Notes: generated by a model not told the origin, from the sequence alone. Positions 47,756 through 58,983 are shown, counted from the first letter of the stretch. The stretch is 64,000 nucleotides of DNA from Bemisia tabaci (GCF_918797505.1 NC_092800.1:558001-622000), one strand, 5' to 3'. Program-made: numbers and translations.

Positions 47756-47911
47756 AATTTCAAACAGCCTATCGGCTAATCCCACGTTTATTACCCCAAC
47801 CCCAGGTGACCATTGCCTGAGACCATCCAACTCAGATCACCTGGCCGGGAATCGAACCCGGGACCTCTTGGTCATAGGGCCAGTGCTACAACCACTACAC
47901 CACAGGAGGCC
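47722..47911 (-). mobile_element. tRNA-derived SINE
   Basis: Read on the minus strand it starts GGCCTCCTGTGGTGTAGTGG (A-box region), then GTCCCGGGTTCGATTCCCGG (B box of an RNA polymerase III promoter), about 100 bp of unrelated body, and a tail of about 30 A. A second copy is at 59050. Confidence 0.9.
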
Positions 47912-48503
47912 GACAATGATTAGGAATAATGGTGGGCTTGTATAAATTTGTCGTTGTTGGAATTTAAGGTCACAGTAATTAAGTAATCTGTCTAACTACT
48001 TAATCTCCATTTCAAGAAAAGTGCACAATTTCGTTAAAGTAACAGTAATTATGGAACTGTAGGTGAGGGGATTCAAGTGTTCAAGTTTCAGTGACAAGTC
48101 CTCTCATTACCGAAGGAAATCCTCATAGTCAAAACAATGGCATAGTCGCTTTGACTTTTGTGGTTTAAACATAAATTTGAAAAATTTTGAGGAGCAAAAT
48201 CTCAATTTGGTCCTAGACGTTCGATAATACATGCCTCAAGCCCTTCAATATAAATTCTACACTAACTTCATTGTTTCATTATTTTTCATACGCTCAAACA
48301 CTTTTATTATATTCAAAAAGTTTTACGACAATCGAAGGTTAAAGAAACATTTACCCTGTGTTTTAAAGATAGAGCACCTGAGCTAGATTCTTGATGTAGG
48401 AGTGGTACGCTTTTCCTACCCCAGCCACTTTTAAGCTGTCCTCTACCAGGTATTAGAAAGAACAAATGAATTCTGTTTGTCAGGAAAGAAAGAGCTGAGT
48501 GAC

Positions 48504-49012
48504 AATGGAGATGTTGCATGTGTGAGGAATTTGCGATTTGACTGTTGATTCTTATGTGAAAGTTCGCAAAAAACTTGATGGGGCCACTCGTTTTCTCTGA
48601 AATCAACTCCCAAGCTCAAACAAAGATCTGAAGGTGAGGCCAAAATGGAGGGAATATCCCACGCTGTCCTGAGAGTCCACCTCTACATCAAGACAAACTC
48701 TCCATGCAAAGATAGGGAGCAAATACATTGACAGGGTTGCCGTGATTTCAGTTTAAGAGTCCCCAAATAAGGTGGCAGCCCTGTCAATAATGTATTTGCT
48801 CCGTATCTTTGCATGGAGAGTTTGTCTTGATGTAGAGGCGGGCTCTCAAGATAACGTGATATATCCCCTCCATTTTGGCCTCAACTTGAGAGCTTTTTTT
48901 GAGCTTGGGAGTTGACTTCAGAGAAAACCAGTGGCATCATTGTGTTTCTCGTGAACTTTTACATAAGAATCAATCTTCAAATCGCAAATCCCTTACACAT
49001 GCAACACCTCTA
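48504..49012. repeat. 510-bp foldback, about 240-bp arms
   Basis: TGTTGCATGTGTGAGGAATT pairs with the region ending CCTTACACATGCAACACCTC. Inner pairs include CTACATCAAGACAAACTCTC and GAGAGTTTGTCTTGATGTAG, and TGACAGGGTTGCC near the hinge. Confidence 0.85.
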
Positions 49013-49200
49013 TTGCAGCCTTTGCTTCTAATTTGATTATTTGCAGCATCCAAATCTTGGCCCATTTCTTAAATATGCTTATGCCATCTATTCCCACCAA
49101 TGATGTCTTGAAGATCTGGCTCAATGTGTGCAAGCAAAAGGTCTTTCATGTGGCAAGATTCTAGCACTAAATAAGCATTTTTCCTCTTTTTTTTTTGTAG

Positions 49201-49388
49201 ATGGAATGCTCCTGAACACCTCTAAAACGAAAGGCTACGGCTTGCAGTACCTTCTCTCTAAATCTGACAGTGTGATGATAGATGATTTTGCCGCTTCTTT
49301 TGTAAAGCAGTCATATGCACCTTCTCAAAGTCTCCATCATTGCGAAACAAAAGTGTATCATTGGATTCGTGCGACAAGCTCTAACTAA
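49201..49388 (+). CDS. possible terminal exon, unknown protein
   Basis: A strong acceptor (TTTTTTTTTGTAG) precedes 49201. In phase 2 the frame encodes GMLLNTSKTKGYGLQYLLSK and then DSVMIDDFAASFVKQSYAPS, ending at TAA 49386-49388. A GTAAGT follows within 6 bases of the stop. No upstream exon was found that fits, and no family is recognised. Confidence 0.3.
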
Positions 49389-49807
49389 ATGCCTGTAAGT
49401 TCCATAATACTTAGAATCCTTTATACAAAAATCATGGTGAATGGTGATGCCATCTCGAGACTCCAGTGGGCCTGATAAGACCTCTCTTTTTCCATCTATA
49501 TGGAGGAGAAATTAATAAGTAAAATTAGAGAAATGACCGAAGGAAATGATGAGCATTTTCTGGATTAAAAGAAAAGCAACTTTTATTAGAACTAAACTTA
49601 TTCGAGGTCATTGCGGGGACTTAGTGAGACCTCAATAGTTCAAAGCAGTGATTCGAACTGATCAACTTATGTCATGGAATTTCTTGTGCGAGTCAGGATT
49701 TTTTTGACTGCAAAAGATCATTTGAACATACTCATTGCCAAGTGCATTGGCAACATTTAAAAAAAATGTACTCTTCAACACGCTTAGGTTGAATTTTTAA
49801 GTCATGT

Positions 49808-51522
49808 TTATTGATCTTGAGATTTCTGGTGATCTCTAGAAAAAGTAATAACATCAAAATTGAGATCTAAACTGATCCTGAAATTCCCTCTTACAGACGT
49901 ATTAATGAGTAAAAAACAAGTATTAAAGTTTGTTATTCTTGGTATCTCCTAGAAAGTTTGCTCTGATTTAATTGAATTACACAATACTATCTGCAGCAAT
50001 GTTAATTTATTTCTTATATCCTGAGTCATCAGAGATGTTTGTAAGAATGAGCAAAGGGTGGACAATTGGTTAATAATACGTTAAGAGATTTGTAAAAATC
50101 TACTCTAGGAGATTATCTCTGTACTCACTGTGCTTCTCTTTCACCCCTCCAGCCTCCAATAATTGATGAGAGGGGCCATATTTGCTGTTTGCACGGGTAA
50201 AAATCTATCCTCATGGTTTCTCTGAACCAAATTATTTTGATTACTTATGAATAGACTTGTAAAATCAGCAATACTGACTCCAGTAAATCGTAGGACTTCT
50301 AATGTCCACTTCTTTAGATTAATCACTGTCTCTTACTTTCAACCAAGAAAAAAATCGATGGAAATAAGTCGTATACTTAGAATCCAATCATTTATCATAG
50401 GAAAATACTGCTGCAATATTATTGTGCTTTCCTTGCTGCAGCATGTTGATAAAAAATCAATCAGTAATGGAAAAAGAGAAGGTACGCTACTGCAATTCTG
50501 GCATCTAAATCCAAAGTTTTTCCGGCTACCTAGTCAAATGTAGAGTGGAAATCTTAAGAGCCCTGTAGCATTTTTCCTACCTCGAATTTTCAACTGGCTT
50601 GCAGTTCCTGACTACTTCATCCTTCCATGCTATCACTTGTAAGATTATTTGAAAAATTCCTGAGAGCAAGAAAATTGCACATTTTCACGTGGAATTTTTA
50701 ATGCGATTTTTAAACACTGTTTATTGTACATAGACGAAAGAAACACCTAAGAGCCAAGTGAAACTTCTCCTCCGTACAGATGGTATGAACTTAACCAATT
50801 AAGTTTGCATAGGTAACTTTGCTGTCATTACACTGTGCCTAAAAGCTTTACAAAATGAAAAAAACCAGCCAAAATTCAGATACATACCTACTTTCAACAG
50901 ATTTTCTATATTGGCAGTCATTACATGACGGACAATGAAAGACACCAGAGTCAAGTGAAATTTGCTCCTCCATACTGATCGTAAAAATCGTACTAGGAAT
51001 CTGACAAGAAACCGAATTAAATTAAGATGCACCATGTGCACAGAACTTGCATGCCACATAGTTTCTTTAATTCTTTTGATTTAATTTTTTTCACTTAGTT
51101 ATGTTTAGCATTGCACATCAAATTAGAGGGTTCTCAGTAAGCTCCTCAGAAGCTCAGAACAGGCGAACTACAGATTTCTTTCAGGTTTCTAGTAGGATAT
51201 TTGGGAGTTAACCTAAGCCAGGAAAAAAATCCCTTCAATCTACCTACCGACAAGGTGTTTGCTGAATTAGCATGACCCCGATGTCATTGGAGGAGAGCGT
51301 CTAAAACATCACAAGAGACTCATATTCTGCCTAAGAATCACATTAAACATCGATGAATTCAATTATAAATTACGTCTACATTATTTTTCATTGCACTTAA
51401 ATAGTGACTAAATTTTTTCTGTTAAAACAGAAGAAATGATACTGACCTACCTTTGAATCGTCATATTTTTTTTTTATCTTCGTTAGTGGGAGATAAATTT
51501 CTTCGGAGGTGGATAAATCCAT
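49808..51522 (-). CDS. hypothetical spliced gene, Cys-containing small protein
   Basis: Five exons join in matching phase: 51451-51522 (MDLSTSEEIYLPLTKIKKKY), 50892-51000 (contains FHCPSCNDCQYRKSVE), 50581-50659 (IFQIILQVIAWKDEV), 50129-50221 (ETMRIDFYPCKQQIWPLSS) and 49808-49877, ending at TAA. Donors are GTAGGT, GTAGGT, GTAGGA and GTGAGT; each acceptor ends in CAG. AATAAA overlaps the stop. The product would be about 140 residues with a CxxCxxC motif. No family is recognised, so it may be lineage-specific. Small exons and chance phase matching keep confidence modest; the last exon is least sure. Confidence 0.45.
50735..50815 (-). pseudogene. decayed duplicate of exon 50892-51000
   Basis: ACCATCTGTACGGAGGAG followed by TTTCACTTGGCTCTTAGGTG resembles the real exon's ACGATCAGTATGGAGGAG and TTTCACTTGACTCTGGTG, with a 2-base deletion that breaks the frame. 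Confidence 0.4.
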
Positions 51523-51524
51523 AT

Positions 51525-51764
51525 TCACGGAGGTAGAAAAAGTTTCAGCTTGGTCACTGGAGTTGGAAGGTTTATAGCAACATTGCTACTAAAAACTGGT
51601 AAATTAGCACAGCTTTTGCACACAACGTAACATTTATTGTGCACACAAGTAAAGGAAAGTCTTTTGGTTGGCCAAGATGCAATACTAATATCACAGTTAG
51701 GACAGGACTCTGCGATATTATTGTGTTCGCAGCATAAAAGCTGGCCGGGTGACTTAGAGGCCAT
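51525..51764 (-). CDS. Cys-rich 79-residue ORF upstream of the hypothetical gene
   Basis: From ATG 51764 the ORF has CCEHNNIAESCPNC and FTCVHNKCYVVCKSC, a C/H pattern like a zinc-binding module, and stops 2 bases before the ATG at 51522. The downstream gene's frame is itself open from 51585, reading QCCYKPSNSSDQAETFSTSV before its Met, so the two frames overlap by 61 bases. Either an intron, a single-base assembly error or a frameshift could join them. Confidence 0.45.
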   Translation of the reverse strand: MASKSPGQLLCCEHNNIAESCPNCDISIASWPTKRLSFTCVHNKCYVVCKSCANLPVFSSNVAINLPTPVTKLKLFLPP

Positions 51765-51892
51765 CACAAACGAAAAATCACTTGACACTTATCCATCTTC
51801 ATATTTTAAACTATTATTTCTGTTGAGTGTACCGAGCGACCCAGACCAGACCACCTGCACTATTCTTTTTTTCAGTTATTTTACTTAGGTAG

Positions 51893-52260
51893 GAGGGAAT
51901 CGGGGACAGTAGATATGAGAAGGGAATCGATCCCAAGGAATCCGAATTTCATGGTCCAGAAGCCCCCTTGGCTCCTCTTGGGAGACACAAAGGAGGTCCT
52001 CATTTCAAAAGTCGAGGTCTTTGTCTAAATTTTGAAATTATTGAATCGCCGCATTGTTATTGAAAGTATCAATATTATCAAAAGTATTGAAATTATCAAT
52101 AATTTCAATATTGAAAAATATGTTTTCCATGTAAACAACCCCGAGTAATCCGAATTTGACAGTCCTCTGGCTCCCCGGGGCTTTGCAGTCTGGTACAAGG
52201 GAGTCCTTAACTTGTAAATTCAAAAAGATTGAGATATCCCTCCCCCCTAAACCCCATCAG
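51893..52260 (+). repeat. dispersed repeat, copy B
   Basis: Matches 42395-42830: CCCAAGGAATCCGAATTTCA, then CTAAATTTTGAAATTATT. It lies just upstream of the Cys-rich ORF's start on the minus strand. Confidence 0.7.
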
Positions 52261-53440
52261 CAAAGCCACGGTAGGGGTACATAGGATCTAAAAAATTTTA
52301 TTCCGGTCCATTACCGAGGAAAGCATCTCTTTTCTCAAACCTCTACAACAACTAAGCGACCTAACATTTTGAAGAAAGCAGCTCTGTCCCCCAACTTCAG
52401 AGGTTCGTCCTTCATGCAAGGTAGGGGTTGGACTTTTCGGTGGCAATTTTGATCACCATTTTCCATAGTTCCTGATTTCGATAGAATAATTTCAAAATTT
52501 TCTTGAAAGCTCTAATTTTTAGGTTTCCAAATGACAATATTCTGGAATTGTTGTAGTCGATTCCCCTCTCATTCCTACAGTCCAGGACTTCATCCGATAC
52601 TAGGTAAGAGCCTGTTGCGGGTGTTCTAAGTCACTCTACGTTTTGACCCCTTTATTGAAAAATATGCACCTCGATTGCAAGATGTAAAAATCTCCAATTC
52701 TTCATTTTTTTTTACCTATTCATTTTTTAAGAAAACGAACTACAGTATCTTCTTGCAATTTTTTGTGAATTTTTCTGGGAACCTAGGAGGAGGAAATTTG
52801 TGTTAAATTTCAAAGAAAATTGTTTCCTGGTTTTCTTTCATATAATAAACCGTTGACGGAGACTTTTAACTGTATCAGTGCAAAGCAGTTGGAGTTACGT
52901 GTTTTTTGACTGTGTATGTTGGTACCTGTATTCTTTAGCAGATTTTGTATCAAGTCGTTTTGTCTTTTTGTCCATAGGTTATATTTGAAAGAAAGTCTGG
53001 AAAGGTACTCCTCTGCGCCAAAAGGAGCCTTCTTCATTTGGATATTATTTACCCTGCTTATAGAAATAAACCAAGAGATTGTCGATCAATAAAAATAAAT
53101 TAGTGAATAAATCATTGAAATGAAACGAATCCACTTCTAAAAGTCCCTTTTTTTGAGCCGTAATAAAATTGTTTTTTACTCATCAGCCAGCAAGACTGCA
53201 TTTTGTATCCATCTCCATCCCTTAAAACTGGAAGTAGGTATCCTTTTCCTTCTAAGGTATAGAATTATATCAGTAATAGTAGTGCTAAGTTTATATTTAA
53301 TAATATAAATAAAATTATTTTCCTCTACTTTAATTGAGTTGTATGTACCTATAATCGTTTCAAAGTTTAACTTATTTTTTTTACGTGGTTTGGTCTTCCT
53401 AATTTACTCTTCACTCGAGCTGATTTTGCAATGCAAGCAC
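52261..53440. other. no gene seen
   Basis: AT-rich single-copy sequence. A 75-codon minus-strand ORF at 52810-53037 has no clear splice context. Confidence 0.45.
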
Positions 53441-53442
53441 AG

Positions 53443-53492
53443 ATGTCAGAGAAAAGAGGCTCCGAGTTTGGTGAAAGTAATACTAGCTATTT
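53443..53492 (+). CDS. possible small exon with start codon
   Basis: After AAGCACAG the frame ATG encodes MSEKRGSEFGESNTSY and stops at donor TTT|GTAAGT. It would join in frame to an acceptor at 55820 giving EKPPRNEHG. Chance is a real alternative. Confidence 0.22.
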
Positions 53493-53499
53493 GTAAGTT

Positions 53500-54510
53500 C
53501 TTAGACTCAGAAATAAAAGAATGATCGTTTCTCAATTTGAGAGAGTTTGTTTTTTTCCCCCCTCCCTTAAAATAGCCTGTGCCATGGTAATGGCAACCCA
53601 TCTCTTATGGACTTTGACACTTTAGCTCAAAGACTTAGAGGGCAAGTGGAAAAAGAGTAGTTTTTGTTATTTCAAGAAATGTATGTTTAAAGTTTCAAAA
53701 TCACGCAGAGCTCTATTGAGGAAAGAAAGTTCAAACTTTGCTCGTTCAAACAAAGATGATAAAAAATTTGATTTTACTTAGTAGTGAATTTTTCGTATGA
53801 TATATTTTAAGACTAGTTGTATGTGAAATCATTAATATCTCAATTTTTTCAAGAACTGCACTTATCCCACTTTTCTTCCAAGCCTCTCTACTGAAGTACC
53901 TAATTTATACTCACTTGTCTAAGTTCATATCAAAATTTTGGAGAAAATCATTCCTCCCTTGCCAGGTTCTGCATAATTTTGGCTTTCAGCAGCTGAACTC
54001 CTGTCCCTCCAAATAAAAGGGAAAGAATTCTTGTGCTAGTATCCAGTCCTACACCCGTCATAAAAAATTTAGAGGTCTCAGCATCAGTAACAGGACAAGT
54101 GAACTAATTTCTCGTCTAGTGGGCCTTGATTTTTTCCCTCTTTTTCCTAAATTCCAAAAACTGTTCAAGGCGTCATTTGAAAGGAACTTTGCAATAGGTC
54201 TTATCTACTTCTCTTATGAGCTTCATCATGGTGCATGTATTATATCAGTGACTACAGATCAAAAATGTGTAACTTTATTGGCTTGTTACTAAATTTGCGA
54301 TCATGCATGTTTTATGGCTTTGGAAAAAAAATATAATCAATGTATTTCCTTGAAATCCTCTTCGAATATTTTGACTGAGTGAATAAAATTTACTAAAACT
54401 TCATTAAGAGGTGTTAATTTGTATTAATTTTTAAAGAAAGATACTTGAAACATGAGCAGGAATTTGCAACATCTCAATCTGAGGAACGGATTTTTTTACT
54501 TTAGCCATCA
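53500..54510. other. no gene seen
   Basis: AT-rich sequence without structure I can name. Confidence 0.45.
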
Positions 54511-54514
54511 ATAT

Positions 54515-54984
54515 GGATATGTCGCAGGCAAATAGTCAAATCAGGTATTTCATCAAATGCCCAAGCAGATAGTCAAATTTTGATGTTTTACCAAGACTCG
54601 TGAGTTTTTGACGAGGAATCATCTAGTTTTAATTAATTTGAAAATTGAAAGTAATAATGCATCAAAACTACCAACTTATCTTGTATTTTGCGCTCCGAAT
54701 GCTCCTCATATATTTTAACTTTCAGAATTTTAAAAAGTCTGTATTATGTGACATGCTGAAAATCCCGAGATGAGAGCTCGTTTAAAGGACTAGATTTAAT
54801 TTATTTACAATTGTTTGATACTAATTTTTACAAAATCTCCTTATCTACTTGAGAGAATAATTATTTTGTGTAAAATTAGCAAAATAATCGGAATTTCAAT
54901 CGAAATAAGATTATTTGACTATTTGCCTAGGCATTTAACAAAATGCCTGATTTAGTCAAATGCGACAAGTCCTGCGACAGATAC
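54515..54984. repeat. 470-bp foldback, GTCGCAGG ends
   Basis: GGATATGTCGCAGGCAAATA pairs with the end near CCTGCGACAGATACG. Inner repeats of CAAATAGTCAAA and ATTTGACTATTTGCC are arranged in both orientations. Confidence 0.75.
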
Positions 54985-55212
54985 GTATCCTCATGCTGTT
55001 ACCACCAACAACTTCTAAAGCATGAACTGGAATGCCTCTCTTGCTTTTTCTGCTGGCTTTTAGAAAGCAGCGAGCAATGCGAGCATGGATGGAACCAGGA
55101 ATTTCTTTTTTGAGGGAGGGCGAGGAGGCAAACTGACCATCCTTCTACGTCCTATCCTTGTTTATAAAATTTAAATAAATCCGTGTGACTATCTACAGGA
55201 AAAGGCACATTG

Positions 55213-55288
55213 ATCCAAGAAAAAACTTTCCAATAGGTAGTTGCAAAAGATTGCTCTACCTATCCTATTGGAAAAGTTTTTTCTTGGA
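55213..55288. repeat. 76-bp hairpin
   Basis: TCCAAGAAAAAACTTTCCAA and TAGG pair with CCTATTGGAAAAGTTTTTTC and TTGGA, with an AT-rich loop of about 20 bases. Confidence 0.8.
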
Positions 55289-55328
55289 ACAAGCGTACCG
55301 TGCCCCCCCCCCCCCCGTTATTTCCCAC

Positions 55329-55680
55329 ATGGGCGGAACTACTTTTGGAGGGTCAGAAGGACACCTCGTCAAGGGAGGTCTATGTGACAATATAAAAATC
55401 ATTCCTTCAAGGGGTATGTTGGGTTTTCCCCTGTTCCAAAGAGGGGGTCAGGGCCTCCCGCAGGAAAATGTCGAGAACTTGGGTCGTCTCAGGAACAATT
55501 TTTTGCTGTTCTACCAACAAGTATAGAAATCGAATTAAAATTACAAAGGGAGGTGAAAAATATCCCGCAGACTTATTTAGAAAAATCTCATATTTTTCGG
55601 GAGGGACTGAGTAGATTCTTGGATTGGGGGGGGGGGGGGGCACCGCTAACCCCCCTCCCCCCTAAATTAGTTCCGCCCAT
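55329..55680. repeat. foldback with ATGGGCGGAACTA ends
   Basis: ATGGGCGGAACTACTTT pairs with AAATTAGTTCCGCCCAT. A G tract lies near the right end (55626-55640). Confidence 0.65.
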
Positions 55681-55809
55681 AGTCTCCCATCCTCTTCTCT
55701 TCTTTTTCCTAATTGCTGCGTGTCGTGCCTCATCTATCATTACCTACACTGGATTATAACTTATTATTTCATCATGATCTCTGCTTCTCTTCGCATTCGT
55801 TTTTCCTAG

Positions 55810-55851
55810 GCATCACGGGCAGTGAGAAACCTCCTAGAAACGAACATGGCG
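55810..55851 (+). CDS. possible 42-base exon
   Basis: A pyrimidine-rich acceptor (TCGTTTTTCCTAG) precedes and a perfect donor (GGCG|GTAAGT) follows. One frame reads ITGSEKPPRNEHG. The parent gene is unknown. Confidence 0.28.
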
Positions 55852-56330
55852 GTAAGTTAGCGAGCATAAAACCGATTACTATAAAATATGTGAAGAAGGG
55901 CGCGCGGAGACTATGACGAAATATCTCGCGGCCGCACGAATTTGAAGCAGAAGTAAATTCTGATTCGCAACCGACCCGACCGAGTAGCCAGCCGACCGGG
56001 CCCTTGCACGGGGCGGCCTTGCGGCCGACGAGGAGAAGGGGAGGAGAAATGCGTGCGACCGTTCCGTTCAAGCCGCGCTGATTGTGAGTGACATGAGTGA
56101 CGAACTGCCGACTGACAAAGACAGCTGCGGAGCAGTCTGTCGCAGTCCCACTTTGACCGCTAGCGCGACGTGGTGGCAGAACGCCGAACATTTTTCTGAA
56201 GATCCACCTTAAACACGACTCGGCGCCGACGTGCGTAACCGGAGACGAAGCTGATGCGTATGCGCGTCGCGTCTTATACGACACCGACTCCATACTCAGA
56301 GACGTCCTTTCGCGTTAGAAAATAGAAAAC
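55840..56330. promoter_or_regulatory. CpG-rich island, possible promoter
   Basis: About 490 bp with high GC and many CG dinucleotides in AT-rich surroundings. A 173-codon open frame on the minus strand (55772-56293) is probably a by-product of composition. Candidate start region for an upstream milton transcript (minus) or an unknown plus-strand gene. Confidence 0.3.
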
Positions 56331-56505
56331 CTACGTATGGAGCGAATGGTTGGTCATAGGGGGTTTATACTCTTGCATTTTACTCAAAGTTGACAAAAAT
56401 CATCCTTTTTTTCTTCCGATCTTGAGGGCTTCCTTTAACAGCCCTTATTCACAATGAAAACCATGCGTCTACCTACCTTGGGTTTTACAAAACTCGCAAA
56501 ATCTT

Positions 56506-56728
56506 CACTGGAAAAAAGGTCGCTTGGATTATAGAGTCTAGACACAATTGACAAGAAAAAAACTCTTGATTCCATCGAACTCTTTGCTTGAATCAAAAGG
56601 AAACCTGCCTAAATCAAGACGGTCGGCTCTTCGATTCAAGGAAAAATCGGATTGAATCAAGAGTATTTTTTCTTGTCAATTTTATTGAGAATCTAGACTC
56701 TAGATCCAAGCGACTTTTTTCCCCAGTG
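56506..56728. mobile_element. MITE with CACTGGxAAAAAAG ends, full copy
   Basis: Ends are CACTGGAAAAAAGGTCGCTT and AAGCGACTTTTTTCCCCAGTG (split), a near-perfect inverted repeat. Inner AATTGACAAGAAAAAAACTC and GAGTATTTTTTCTTGTCAAT pair as well. Confidence 0.85.
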
Positions 56729-57003
56729 TTTTCTTTTGTATTACGTATTTTTTGAATCGGCGAATCTTTGTAATCTCTTGTAAGGACTCATTTCTAGAAT
56801 AAAAATACCGAATTTTATTCGCGGTTAACAAGAACTGTCAATTTTGAAATGGAATGTTTAAGTCCTCCTAAATCCTTCCTTAATCACGATGCATACTAAA
56901 TGAGAGTAGGAGACCTCCTAAAGGACAGGAGCTAGGGAAATTCAGTGCCAGGAGCGTGGAACGCAATGTACCCAACAAACACATTCGAGCCGGTGCGCAG
57001 CAG

Positions 57004-57162
57004 AGGTGGCGAGGTCCAAGTCATCGACTAACACTGATCCTCATTTGAGGCTATGGCAAAGAATCGAATTATGAAGTTGCTAGTCGCAAACACCTCGATA
57101 ATCGATCCTTTGCCATAGATTTAAATGACAGATCAATGGATTTATCACAAAACGGCACGTTC
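57004..57162. mobile_element. hAT-like MITE, first of a tandem pair
   Basis: GAGGTGGCGAGGTCCAAG at the left, with CGATCCTTTGCCATAGATTT and CAGATCAATGG inside. Confidence 0.6.
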
Positions 57163-57328
57163 AGTGGCGAGGCGTGAATGATCGCTTATCGAAATATCCC
57201 CATTCGAAGCTATGGTAAAGAATCGATTACTGAGCTGTTTGTTGCGAAGACCCTGTTCTTCGACCCTTTACCAAAGGTTTAAATGGCAGATCAATCGATA
57301 AATCGCAAAGTGCATCGCTGCCGCTGCA
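57162..57328. mobile_element. hAT-like MITE, second of a tandem pair
   Basis: Begins CAGTGGCGAGGCGTGAATGA immediately after the previous copy and carries the same interior. Confidence 0.7.
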
Positions 57329-57394
57329 CGTTACGGCTGCGGCGAGACCCAGACGAGCAATTTAGATTCCTCGGCATCGCATCGCGTCAGCTGC

Positions 57395-57640
57395 AATGCC
57401 GTGATAACTAAAAACGTCATATGAGCCATCAGGCGTTGCCAAGTCTACTTCAATAAATCATGAATTTTCAGGAAATTGTGTGTATATGTCTCCTCCAATT
57501 TTTCACAGGATTTTGTTCGTGACTGGATCTAGAAAGTCTGAAAATTTCAAGGAAAAATATTCATACCCTTCTCCGAAAATAAATATTTTCAAAGAAGAAA
57601 TTGGGCAACATTTGAATGCTTACACGGCGTTTTTACTGTA
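57395..57640. mobile_element. ACGCCG MITE, diverged
   Basis: Ends are AATGCCGTGATAACTAAAAA and ACACGGCGTTTTTACTGTA; the interior has AGGCGTTGCCAAGTC. Confidence 0.65.
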
Positions 57641-57834
57641 ATGAGCCGCTTGTCGGGTCGGGATCTCCGGATGAACTTTCCTGAGCCGCGGCTGAGGTGT
57701 GGACCATGCCCAGGCCCATGCGATAGGGCGAAAACAAGTTTCCTCGAGATAAAGAAAAACCGACTAGAAACTTAATTTAGGGGAATGAAACCGGTCGCGG
57801 TCGCGCTGCCTCAACACGCTACTTCAGCTACGAC

Positions 57835-57983
57835 CAGTTGCTTTGCGATACATCGATTGATCTGCCATTTAAACCTGTGGAAAAGGATCGAAAAACAGGG
57901 TTTACCTTAATAATCGATTCTTTTCCGTAGCGTCAACTGGGTAACTCTAACTATCGATAATCGACGATTCACGCCTGGCCACG
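57835..57983. mobile_element. hAT-like MITE, inverted
   Basis: CTTTGCGATACATCGATTGA then TTCACGCCTGGCCACGG, the reverse orientation of 57162. Confidence 0.6.
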
Positions 57984-58371
57984 GCCTACGACGGAGATAG
58001 AGTTCCACTTTTTATTGACGCTCAGCGGCTCATGCTCATGGTGAGCCGAAACTATAAACGACCAAGAATCGTAGACTACGCGAACGCAAAAGATCAAAGA
58101 AATCCTGTTCTTTCGTGTCAGAGAACGTCATAACGAAAGACTCGACAACGGATCATCTAAATTAAGTACAGGTAGTTTTTTTTTCATGAATATACGTTAA
58201 TAGACATTGTTCGTGTTAATAAGACGATATTTTTTCCTCCGACTTTGGGGGGCTGTGGCCCCCAGGGAAAGCGTGTTAGGAAAAAAAGCTATACTGCAAA
58301 AACGTCTGTTTTTGACCCGAGGAATTGACTCCTTCAATATTCGTACTTAATCCTGGGACACCCTGTACAGG

Positions 58372-58450
58372 AACCACCCATTTGCACCGATAGATTCACT
58401 CCATACTCCCTGCGTCTTCTTTGTCAATCGCTTTGTCTTTAAATTTCAAT
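58372..58450. mobile_element. GACAAAG-type MITE, right half
   Basis: CACTCCATACTCCCTGCGTC and CAATCGCTTTGTCTTTAAA. Confidence 0.5.
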
Positions 58451-58983
58451 CATGAGCCCTGTGATTGTCCTCGCGGAAAAATGAAAATTTCGCGGGGCCG
58501 ATGAGTGAAATTTTGTCCTTGAGAAACTGCGAAAGGAGGGAATGTTTTAATGAGGATTTGTTTACATGGGCCGCGGCTCGGGGCGATGGGTCAGTGGCGC
58601 GACTGGCGCGGTCAGCGTGAAATCGTCGACGAGGTTTCTTGGCGTTTTTTGCCCGTCTCGTGTCTTCATGTCTCATCTTCAAAAGGACTGGTCAACTCCA
58701 CAATCGGACCCAAGGCTGTTTTGGTCGCGCTCGATTTGGTTGGAAAATAAGGACGTTTAGTCGGGAAAAAATGGGAGAAAAATGAGGAGAGTGAATCAGA
58801 TCGTTCCGCCGGAGTTGGCGAGGGTCAGTCCAGCCCCATTTTCTGACCCGTTAAGTCGCGGTCAAGCGGATGACCACAACGACGTAGAGTTCTCTCACGA
58901 TTAGAGATCTCCGCGCGCTGGACGTCTGGAATAACGAGAATTTTGTAACGTCTGAAAGAGTTCAGTGAGGCGGCGGCCCGATT

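Noticed and set aside
47723..47911. A functional tRNA gene
   Set aside because: A and B box-like motifs are present, but the sequence does not close into a cloverleaf acceptor stem and continues into a body and poly-A tail, so it is a SINE.
55772..56293. 173-codon minus-strand ORF as a gene
   Set aside because: Long only because the DNA is GC-rich; residues are Arg/Ser/Pro-heavy and no domain or splice support is seen.
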